From Bacteroidales bacterium (GTDB taxonomy: Bacteria > Bacteroidota > Bacteroidia > Bacteroidales > JAADJA01), in assembly GCA_021106665.1 (NCBI GenBank), contig JAIOTR010000318.1, forward strand, positions 1-6,029: DNA of 6,029 nt. Direction: 5' to 3'. The notes beneath the pieces are model-generated. The model was not told where the DNA came from. It was given only the letters and a program-made list of their open reading frames with translations, and did no database searches. The translations under genes and the position numbers were made by a program. Positions 1 to 5,487 of this stretch are shown piece by piece (within the stretch, counting starts at the first letter, position 1; every line of letters starts with the position of its first letter).

Positions 1-837
1 GAATGAATTATTTAATTTTTCAATTAACTCACCTGGCTCCATATTATTTAAATCCTTTACAACCCTGTTATAATCAATGATTGTAAGCTGATCATCCGGG
101 AAATGAACTGTAAGAAAGAAATTATATTCTTCATTACCTGTATGGTTCGGATTATTTTCTCTCTTCTCTTTTCCAACCAAAGCTGCAGCAGCTGTCCTGT
201 GATGGCCATCAGCTACGTAGGTTGCAGGAATATTACTAAATAATTCAATGATCTTTTCAATTTTGGCATTATCACTGATAACCCAGAAATGATGTCCGAT
301 ACCATCATCTGCAACAAAATCATATTCAGGGACATTGGTTTTTACAATATCCTTAATGATATCATCCAATTCTTTATAAGCAGGGTATGAAAAGAATACC
401 GGTTCGATATTCGCATTGTTTATACGGACATGTTTCATCCTGTCCTCTTCCTTGTCAGGCCTTGTCAATTCATGCTTTTTAATGATATTATTCAGATAAT
501 CGTCTACAGCAGCACAACCTACAAGTCCGTACTGTGTTTTCCCCCACATGGTTTGCCCGTATATATAAAGGTACTCATCCTCATCCTGTACAAGCCAACC
601 TTCCTTTTGAAACTTATCAAAATTTGCTTTTGCTTTTGCATAAACAGGTTCAGCGTGAACATCTACATCAGGATCAAGGTCAATTTCAGGTTTTATAATA
701 TGCAGCAAAGAATATTCATTACCTTTTGCTTCTATTCTTGCTTCTTCCGAATTTAGTACATCATAGGGCCTTGAAGCTACTTGCTTTGCCAGTTCTGCCG
801 GTGGCCTGACACCTTTAAATGCTTTTAGTACAGCCAT
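1..837 (-). CDS. DUF1015 family protein, N-terminal 279 residues (3' end beyond the left edge)
   Basis: The frame opens with ATG at 837 and stays open to base 1, giving 279 codons. Family members are about 400-430 residues, so roughly the last third is missing. Recognisable DUF1015 motifs are FKGVRP at residues 7-12, SRPYDVL at 22-28, KHELTRPDKEEDR at 121-133 and DGHHRTAAA at 210-218. I see no signal peptide or membrane segment, so it is probably cytosolic. Biochemical function is not established. The family often sits beside serA and serC, which suggests a role in serine or phosphoserine metabolism (inference). The start lies 24 bp after the four-helix-bundle gene on the same strand, so it is probably the last or a late gene of the serC-serA transcript. 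The DGHHR motif resembles one in ParB/SerK-like proteins, which is only a hint. The family call is confident; the role is not. Confidence 0.9.
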   Translation of the reverse strand, partial: MAVLKAFKGVRPPAELAKQVASRPYDVLNSEEARIEAKGNEYSLLHIIKPEIDLDPDVDVHAEPVYAKAKANFDKFQKEGWLVQDEDEYLYIYGQTMWGKTQYGLVGCAAVDDYLNNIIKKHELTRPDKEEDRMKHVRINNANIEPVFFSYPAYKELDDIIKDIVKTNVPEYDFVADDGIGHHFWVISDNAKIEKIIELFSNIPATYVADGHHRTAAAALVGKEKRENNPNHTGNEEYNFFLTVHFPDDQLTIIDYNRVVKDLNNMEPGELIEKLNNSF

Positions 838-861
838 AGTTTTTTTAGTTATGATAATTGA

Positions 862-1338
862 TTAATATTTTTTTATATCTATTGATTCGTCAAGAACAAA
901 ATCATTATTAGCACTGCCGCCATTACCTCCATTATCTCTTTCTCTGTTCCTGTTGCTCGATCTTTGTAAAGAGCCAATAAGAGCGCCAATCATTTTAGTC
1001 AATTCCATCAGAAAATTTCTGGATTCTTCAACTTGAGTGTCAGTCATTATTCCTTGCTTTTCAAATATAGCAGTCAATACAACACATTCCCTCACATTGC
1101 TTTTTGCCATTTTAAGATAATAGATAAATTGACTCTTATTCCTGGCTGATCCTTCTGCAAGATAGAATGCGATAGTCTGAGCCGATGAATTTAATTTGCT
1201 GATCAAATCTTTTGCATTTTCATCCGGAAATAAACCCGTGGAGCTGTATACCCAGTCGATATAGTCCAGTGCTCTGTGATAAACTCTTAGGTCTTCGAAT
1301 CTGAAAAAAGTAGTATTTTTAGTAGAATGGTTCTCCAT
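862..1338 (-). CDS. Four-helix-bundle protein (23S rRNA intervening-sequence / S23 family)
   Basis: This is a 158-residue protein of the small four-helix-bundle family first found inside 23S rRNA intervening sequences and related to the accessory protein (Avd) of diversity-generating retroelements. Diagnostic parts are FEDLRVYHRALDYI at 14-27, a second helix with SSAQTIAFYLAEGSARN at 51-67, and a third with QFIYYLKMAKSNVREC at 70-85. A final helix covers about 101-125. Family members are usually about 115-130 residues. Here an extra tail (about 126-158) is first basic and Asn/Gly-rich, then acidic, ending DESIDIKKY, and looks disordered. Family members form oligomers and may bind nucleic acid, but the role of free-standing copies is unknown. 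No rRNA or reverse transcriptase gene is nearby. It lies between serA (123 bp upstream) and DUF1015 (24 bp downstream), so it is probably co-transcribed with DUF1015. Confidence 0.9.
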   Translation of the reverse strand: MENHSTKNTTFFRFEDLRVYHRALDYIDWVYSSTGLFPDENAKDLISKLNSSAQTIAFYLAEGSARNKSQFIYYLKMAKSNVRECVVLTAIFEKQGIMTDTQVEESRNFLMELTKMIGALIGSLQRSSNRNRERDNGGNGGSANNDFVLDESIDIKKY

Positions 1339-1380
1339 AAAAATTAAAGTTTAGTATTAATAACCTCTATTAGTGTTTTC

Positions 1381-1409
1381 CAAAGTCAACATTATTAATT
1401 CATAGCAAA
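1381..1409 (-). promoter_or_regulatory. Weak candidate promoter for the four-helix-bundle gene
   Basis: Read on the minus strand, TTTG (1409-1406) is followed after 17 bases by TGACTTTG (1388-1381). This is one mismatch from the Bacteroidetes -7 consensus TAnnTTTG at an acceptable spacing. It sits in the 123-bp gap between serA and the four-helix-bundle gene, about 42 bp before the start codon. It could give the last two genes their own expression independent of the interrupted serA. The match is short and may be chance. Confidence 0.25.
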
Positions 1410-1461
1410 CAGTGAAAAAAATGATGATCACCATGAACCAAGATTCTAAGACACAATAAAT

Positions 1462-2382
1462 TTAGTTAACCTTGAAAGTGATATCTCCTTTTTCAAGAAA
1501 ATTGACGATTTGAGTTGCAGCGGCAATACCAGCATTGATATTGGCTTCGGCTGTCTGAGCTCCCATTTTTTTAGGAGTGAAAAAATACCGTCCTTCATAT
1601 TTGCTTTCTATTTCTGATTTGCAATCGGGGGCGATATCTGAAATGTATTTAAAATCGTTTCTTTCATTGAACAATGCCAGTAAGCCATCCTCATCAACAA
1701 CCTCTTTTCTAGCTGTATTAACAAGTGTAGCGCCTTCAGGCATCAACGATAATAATCCGAAATTGATAGATTTTTTGGTTTTTTCATTTGAAGGAATATT
1801 CAATGAAATATACTAACAAGTAGAATATAATTCTTCAACAGTGTCAACTGCTTTTACACCAAATTTCTCAATTTTTTCTTTTGCAATAAAAGGGTCGAAA
1901 GCATATACTTCCATTCCGAAGCCTTTGGCTATCTCTCCAACTAACTGTCCAACATGGCCAAATGCATGAATCCCCAGTTTTTTCCCTTTTAGCTCTCTTC
2001 CTGCAGTACCATTGTATTGGTTTCTTGCCAGGTACACCATCATTCCCAATGCAAGTTCAGCCACTGCATTTGAATTTTGCCCGGGCGTATTCATTGCTAC
2101 CACATTATTGGCTGTTGCTGCCTGAAGGTCAATGTTGTCGTAACCAGCTCCCGCCCTGACAATGATCTTTAGGTTTTTCCCTGCATCAATAACCTCTTTT
2201 GTTGCCTTGTCACTCCTGATTATCATTGCGTCAACATCCTCAACTGCTTTGATGAGGTCTGCCTGCTCAGTATATTTTTCGAGTAATACCAACTCATAAC
2301 CGGCTTCATCACATACTTTTCGTATACCATCCACAGCTGCCGGGGCAAATGGTTTTTCGGTCGCTACGAGTATTTTTGTCAT
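1462..2382 (-). pseudogene. serA: D-2-hydroxyacid / 3-phosphoglycerate dehydrogenase, interrupted by an in-frame TAG
   Basis: The gene reads as one 306-residue dehydrogenase if the TAG at 1815-1813 (codon 190) is ignored. The ATG at 2382 starts MTKILVATEKPF. Residues 1-100 form the first part of the substrate domain, with RAGAGYDNID at 76-85 and NTPGQNSNAVAE at 98-109. The NAD domain has GIHAFGHVG at 137-145 and an acidic Asp163 after the second strand. After the stop the same frame continues YISLNIPSNEKTKK, then NTARKEV (222-228, catalytic Arg225) and TPKKMGAQTAEAN (269-281), ending in TAA at 1462. It would oxidise 3-phosphoglycerate to phosphohydroxypyruvate, the first step of serine synthesis. 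There is no ACT domain. The His of the usual TPH motif is Lys here, as I recall for this Bacteroidetes subgroup. The expected residue 190 is Gln, so CAG to TAG is one transition. A 189-residue product would lack Arg225 and should be inactive. Possible causes are a recent mutation, a sequencing error or readthrough. Confidence 0.88.
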
Positions 2383-2443
2383 AATTATATTTTTTTATTG
2401 TTACTTAATTTTAAAAGTTGCTTTTAGCTTGAAAGAGGTTTGA

Positions 2444-2471
2444 ATTCTGTATTCTGTATTCTGTATTCTTA
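2444..2471. repeat. 7-bp tandem repeat between serC and serA
   Basis: Three exact copies of ATTCTGT (2444-2450, 2451-2457, 2458-2464) are followed by a degraded copy, ATTCTTA (2465-2471), which touches the serC stop codon at 2474-2472. In transcript sense the unit is ACAGAAT. It fills part of the 89-bp serC-serA spacer. It has no dyad symmetry, so it is not a terminator hairpin. Confidence 0.9.
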
Positions 2472-3542
2472 TTACCCTTTCATAGATTCAAACTCCTGCA
2501 TAGCTGCAACCAATACTTCCACGCTGGCTTTGGGCAATGCATTATAAGTAGAAGCCCTGAAACCTCCAACTGAACGGTGGCCTTTTATCCCAACCATTCC
2601 TTTTGCAGTTGCAAATTCAAAGAATTCACCTTCCAGCTCCTTATACTCTTCATTCATCACAAAACAAATATTCATGAGTGAACGGTCTTCTTTTGCAACA
2701 GTACCGACAAAGAGTTTATTCCTGTCAATCTCATTGTAAAGTAAATCCGCTTTTTCAATATTCTTTTGCTCCATTGCTGTAATTCCACCATTGTTTTTCA
2801 ACCATTTCAAAGTTTGTAAAGCAGAAAACACAGGTAAGCATGGAGGAGTATTGAACATCGATTCTTTATCAATATGCGTTTGATAGTTGAGCATAGTAGG
2901 AATAGCCCTGTCCACTTTACCGAGAATATCATTTTTAACAATAACAAAAGTAACTCCGGCAGGCGCAAGGTTTTTTTGTGCTCCGCCATAGATAATTGCA
3001 TATTTGGATACATCAACAGGCCGGCTGAAAATATCGGACGACATATCCGCAACCAATGGTACAGGGCAATCAATATCTTCCCTGATCTCTGTTCCGTAAA
3101 TCGTATTGTTGGTTGTAATATGATAATAATCGGCATCAGTTGGGATTGTATATCCTTTGGGTATGTAATTGAAATTTTTGTCTTCAGATGATGCTACCAC
3201 ATCCACTTCACCAAATGCTTTAGCTTCTTTGATCGCTTTTTTTGCCCATGCTCCAGTATTAAGGTAAGCTGATTTTTTCTTCATAATATTGAAGGGGATC
3301 ATTGCAAATTGAGTACTGGCGCCTCCACCAACAAAAAGTACCGAATACCCTTCAGGTATTTTTAGAAGTTCTTTGAAAAGTGAAACAGCTTCATCCATTA
3401 CTGCAACAAATTGCTTGCTTCTGTGCGAGATTTCAAGAATTGAGAGTCCGGTTCCGGCAAAGTCTTTAATTGCTTTGGCCGTGTTTTCAATAGTGTATTC
3501 CGGTAATATAGATGGACCGGCGTAAAAATTATGTTTTTTCAT
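2472..3542 (-). CDS. serC: Phosphoserine aminotransferase
   Basis: This 356-residue class V-type PLP aminotransferase converts 3-phosphohydroxypyruvate and glutamate to phosphoserine and 2-oxoglutarate. The same enzyme often also acts on the 4-phosphohydroxythreonine step of vitamin B6 synthesis. The start MKKHNFYAGPSILP is typical. GGGAS at 72-76 contacts the cofactor phosphate, and Trp99 in NTGAW stacks on the PLP ring. Asp166 in ADMSSD should bind the pyridine nitrogen. Lys190 in GGAQKNLAPAG forms the Schiff base. GHRSVGGFRASTYNA at 321-335 carries the substrate-binding His322, Arg323 and Arg329. Length is normal for the family and all key residues are present. It acts in the cytosol, probably as a homodimer. 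It is the first gene of the leftward cluster, 89 bp before serA. The AAGGAA directly before the ATG is too close to be a good Shine-Dalgarno site, as is common in this phylum. Confidence 0.97.
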   Translation of the reverse strand: MKKHNFYAGPSILPEYTIENTAKAIKDFAGTGLSILEISHRSKQFVAVMDEAVSLFKELLKIPEGYSVLFVGGGASTQFAMIPFNIMKKKSAYLNTGAWAKKAIKEAKAFGEVDVVASSEDKNFNYIPKGYTIPTDADYYHITTNNTIYGTEIREDIDCPVPLVADMSSDIFSRPVDVSKYAIIYGGAQKNLAPAGVTFVIVKNDILGKVDRAIPTMLNYQTHIDKESMFNTPPCLPVFSALQTLKWLKNNGGITAMEQKNIEKADLLYNEIDRNKLFVGTVAKEDRSLMNICFVMNEEYKELEGEFFEFATAKGMVGIKGHRSVGGFRASTYNALPKASVEVLVAAMQEFESMKG

Positions 3543-3586
3543 TTCCTTAAAAATTAACTATTAGTACCACTTTTTTTGAAGTGAAG

Positions 3587-3621
3587 CAAAAGTAAAATAT
3601 TCTTGTTAAAACAATAACAAA
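3587..3621 (-). promoter_or_regulatory. Candidate serC promoter (Bacteroidetes type)
   Basis: On the minus strand TACTTTTG (3594-3587) matches the -7 consensus TAnnTTTG exactly. Two possible upstream TTG elements lie at 17 bases (3614-3612) and 23 bases (TTTG at 3621-3618), both within the reported range. Transcription would begin near 3580, giving a leader of about 40 bases before the serC ATG. The rest of the cluster would be read from here unless internal promoters exist. Confidence 0.6.
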
Positions 3622-3631
3622 AGAGAATATT
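3596..3631. promoter_or_regulatory. Nested inverted repeat between the divergent promoters (possible operator)
   Basis: AATATTCT (3596-3603) and AGAATATT (3624-3631) are perfect inverted copies. Inside them TTGTTA (3603-3608) and TAACAA (3615-3620) form a second inverted pair. The structure spans the space between the leftward -7 box (3587-3594) and the rightward -7 box (3631-3638). A dimeric regulator bound here would affect both directions (inference). The region is AT-rich, so chance symmetry is possible, and no regulator gene is in the window. Confidence 0.45.
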
Positions 3632-3638
3632 ATTTTTG
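3603..3638 (+). promoter_or_regulatory. Candidate promoter for the acyl-CoA reductase-SGNH operon
   Basis: TATTTTTG at 3631-3638 matches the TAnnTTTG consensus exactly. The nearest upstream TTG (3603-3605) is 25 bases away, slightly longer than usual, so the upstream element is weak. Transcription from about 3645 would give a leader of about 89 bases that contains the whole heptamer array at 3673-3714. Confidence 0.5.
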
Positions 3639-3672
3639 CAGGGAATGTAATTTGGAAAGAGTTTAAAGAAAA

Positions 3673-3714
3673 ATTTGAAGTTCGAGGTTCGAGGTTTGGA
3701 GTTTGGAGTTCAAG
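3673..3714. repeat. Degenerate 7-bp tandem repeat upstream of the acyl-CoA reductase gene
   Basis: About six heptads lie in line: ATTTGAA (3673-3679), GTTCGAG twice (3680-3693), GTTTGGA twice (3694-3707) and GTTCAAG (3708-3714). Units share the form RTTYNRN. Adjacent units come in identical pairs, which suggests slippage or duplication. The array starts about 30 bases after the predicted transcription start and ends 19 bases before the ATG, so it would be in the leader RNA. Confidence 0.8.
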
Positions 3715-3733
3715 GATATAAAATTTATAAGAT

Positions 3734-4783
3734 ATGTTATCATTAGAAAATAGGATTGATGCTTTTGCCGAGTTGGGAAGGAAATTGAGATTGCTAAGAG
3801 AAAAATCATTTGAACCGGCAGATAAGAATTTATATAAACTAAATAAGCTGATAGAAGAGAGTCACATTGATAATCCCTGGTTTACAGAAGAAAATGTAAA
3901 AAATGCAATTCATAGCATCGGTCTTAGCCTTGAAGAGGAAAAAATTGGAAAATGGTTGAGCAATTATGATCTGGATAAGATCAAGGAGAGAAAAAGGGTA
4001 GGAGTGGTCATGGCCGGAAATATACCAATGGTGGGGTTTCATGATTTTTTATGCGTTTTGATTTCAGGCCATAAGTTTTTGGGAAAGCTTTCGTCGGATG
4101 ACAAAAAATTGCTACCGGCTGTTGCTGAATTGCTTCTTGAAATTGAACCTGAATTTGATGATAGTATTAAATTCACGGAGGAAAAGTTGACAGGATTTGA
4201 TGCGATAATAGCTACGGGTAGCAATAATACATCACGATATTTTGAGTATTACTTTGGAAAATATCCTCATATTATCAGGAAAAATCGGAATGGTGTGGCA
4301 ATCTTCACTGGTGATGAAACCTCAGATGAACTAACTGATTTCGGCAAAGATCTGTTCCAGTATTTTGGAATGGGTTGCCGCAGTGTATCGAAAATGTTTG
4401 TTCCAAAAGGATATAAGTTTAACAGATTATTTGAAGCCCTTTCAGCTTATGATTCCATCATTGATCATCATAAATATACGAATAATTACGATTATTATAA
4501 ATCCATTTACCTGATCAATAAGACCAAACATTTTGACAATGGGTTTTTACTGGTGAAACAGGATTTAGCTTATGCTTCCCCACCTTCTGTATTGTATTTT
4601 GAAGAGTATGATGATATGAATGTTTTGAAAAAACGTTTGATTGAGGAAGGGGAGCAAATTCAGTGTATAGTCAGTCATGCTAAAGAAATAGATGAAGCAA
4701 TTCCTTTCGGTAAAGCTCAAAAGCCTAAGCTATGGGACTATGCTGATGGTGTTGATATGATGGAATTTTTACTTAGTTTATGA
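3734..4783 (+). CDS. LuxC-family acyl-CoA reductase
   Basis: This 349-residue protein matches the LuxC / acyl-CoA reductase family (aldehyde-dehydrogenase fold), which reduces fatty acyl-CoA or acyl-enzyme to a fatty aldehyde with NADPH. A helical N-terminal part (1-85) leads into a nucleotide-binding region with KRVGVVMAGNIPMVGFHD at 87-104. ATGSNNTSRYF follows at 160-170 and RKNRNGVAIFTGDE at 182-195. The likely acyl-accepting cysteine is Cys215 in FGMGCRSVSK. The C-terminal block PFGKAQKPKLWDYADGVD at 324-341 is typical of Bacteroidetes members. There is no signal peptide, so it should be cytosolic. Length fits the bacteroidete group, which is shorter than the Vibrio LuxC proteins. No luciferase genes are present, so bioluminescence is not suggested. 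Its natural substrate is unknown. The stop codon overlaps the start of the next gene, and the gene is divergent from serC. No Shine-Dalgarno is visible at a useful distance. Confidence 0.88.
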   Translation: MLSLENRIDAFAELGRKLRLLREKSFEPADKNLYKLNKLIEESHIDNPWFTEENVKNAIHSIGLSLEEEKIGKWLSNYDLDKIKERKRVGVVMAGNIPMVGFHDFLCVLISGHKFLGKLSSDDKKLLPAVAELLLEIEPEFDDSIKFTEEKLTGFDAIIATGSNNTSRYFEYYFGKYPHIIRKNRNGVAIFTGDETSDELTDFGKDLFQYFGMGCRSVSKMFVPKGYKFNRLFEALSAYDSIIDHHKYTNNYDYYKSIYLINKTKHFDNGFLLVKQDLAYASPPSVLYFEEYDDMNVLKKRLIEEGEQIQCIVSHAKEIDEAIPFGKAQKPKLWDYADGVDMMEFLLSL

Positions 4784-5487
4784 TTTTACGAAAAAGAGTA
4801 AATTTAAATGACATGGTTAGAAGAAAATTTATATATTTTTCTGTAGCAGTAAATATCTTGTTAATATTAATGTTTCTAATTTATGCTGCCAATCATAGGG
4901 AAGCGATTATTCAAAAAATCATCAAATACAGGAACAATGCAACCGTAATCATGTTTGGTGATTCGCATACGGCAAGAGTTGATTGGTGCTTGTTGCTGAA
5001 TCGATATGATGTCTTGAAAATGGGATATGGTGCGTTTACATCTGAACAACTTTTAAATAAATTAAAAGGAAACCTTAATGATTATGCTGCTGAATATTGT
5101 TTTATTCAATGTGGCGGTAATGATATTAATAGCAGGTGTTATTCGAGAGAATTGACCATAAAAAATATTGAGACCATAATAGATGAAATAAAATCCCAAA
5201 ATATCACTCCGGTTGTCCAGTCTCTTTTCCACCGGTATAATGATCCAAAATATAATGCTGAAGTAGATTCCTTAAATATTTTACTTACTCAACTTGCTTC
5301 TGAAGAAATGATTGATTTTCTGAATATTAACATGAGTTTAACTGCAAATTATGATCTAAAGAATAATTTTGGAAAAGACCGTATTCACCTTTCTGAAAAT
5401 AGCTATAAAATCTGGGCTGGGATTATCAGGGAATATTTGGATAAGACAAAAAACGGATTTGGTTCATTTCTTATCCAAACTGATTAA
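4780..5487 (+). CDS. Membrane-anchored SGNH/GDSL-type hydrolase
   Basis: The 235-residue protein has one N-terminal hydrophobic segment (about 18-36) after a basic stretch, RKRVNLNDMVRRK. It is therefore probably anchored in the inner membrane with its catalytic domain in the periplasm. All four SGNH blocks are visible: GDSH at 60-63 with nucleophile Ser62, a block II glycine near 82-84 (GYGAFTS), GGND at 112-115, and DRIH at 200-203 supplying Asp200 and His203. Such enzymes are esterases, lipases or acyl/acetyl-transferring hydrolases on lipids or glycans; the substrate cannot be read from sequence. The ATG at 4780 overlaps the TGA of the acyl-CoA reductase gene (ATGA), implying translational coupling. 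A Met at codon 12 (4813) is an alternative start that keeps the membrane segment. The 3' end overlaps the convergent gene by 24 bp. Confidence 0.85.
   Translation: MILRKRVNLNDMVRRKFIYFSVAVNILLILMFLIYAANHREAIIQKIIKYRNNATVIMFGDSHTARVDWCLLLNRYDVLKMGYGAFTSEQLLNKLKGNLNDYAAEYCFIQCGGNDINSRCYSRELTIKNIETIIDEIKSQNITPVVQSLFHRYNDPKYNAEVDSLNILLTQLASEEMIDFLNINMSLTANYDLKNNFGKDRIHLSENSYKIWAGIIREYLDKTKNGFGSFLIQTD

Noticed and set aside
430..756. Plus-strand open frame of 108 codons
   Set aside because: It lies wholly opposite the DUF1015 gene, whose protein has clear family motifs. The predicted peptide is Phe/Ile/Cys-rich, as expected from an antisense shadow.
1421..1434. Near-palindrome ATGATGATCACCAT in the serA to four-helix-bundle gap
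   Set aside because: It matches its reverse complement at 12 of 14 positions, is too short and AT-rich to separate from chance, and has no loop or T-run, so it is neither a terminator nor a supported operator.
1462..1803. Second half of serA as an independent gene starting at TTG 1803
   Set aside because: It begins mid-domain in exactly the same frame as the upstream half and lacks the substrate domain and the first half of the NAD fold. No start signal is visible. It is the continuation of one gene.
1813..1815. Genome-wide TAG reassignment (to Gln) as the explanation for the serA stop
   Set aside because: Only one in-frame TAG is seen, and six observed stop codons are too few to show avoidance. 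A point mutation or sequence error is simpler, so the idea is kept only as a check in the findings.
1577..1816. Plus-strand open frame of 79 codons over the serA break
   Set aside because: It is antisense to the conserved C-terminal half of serA and has no recognisable features.
2807..3191. Open frames on both strands within serC (2807-3136 minus, 2874-3191 plus)
   Set aside because: Both overlap the well-conserved PLP-binding core of serC in other frames and show no family features.
3839..4224. Minus-strand open frames of 67 and 61 codons
   Set aside because: They are antisense to the acyl-CoA reductase gene and carry no motifs.
3734..4783. Bioluminescence (lux) function
   Set aside because: Only the LuxC-type reductase is present; there are no LuxA/LuxB luciferase, LuxD or LuxE genes, and LuxC-family reductases are common in non-luminous Bacteroidetes.
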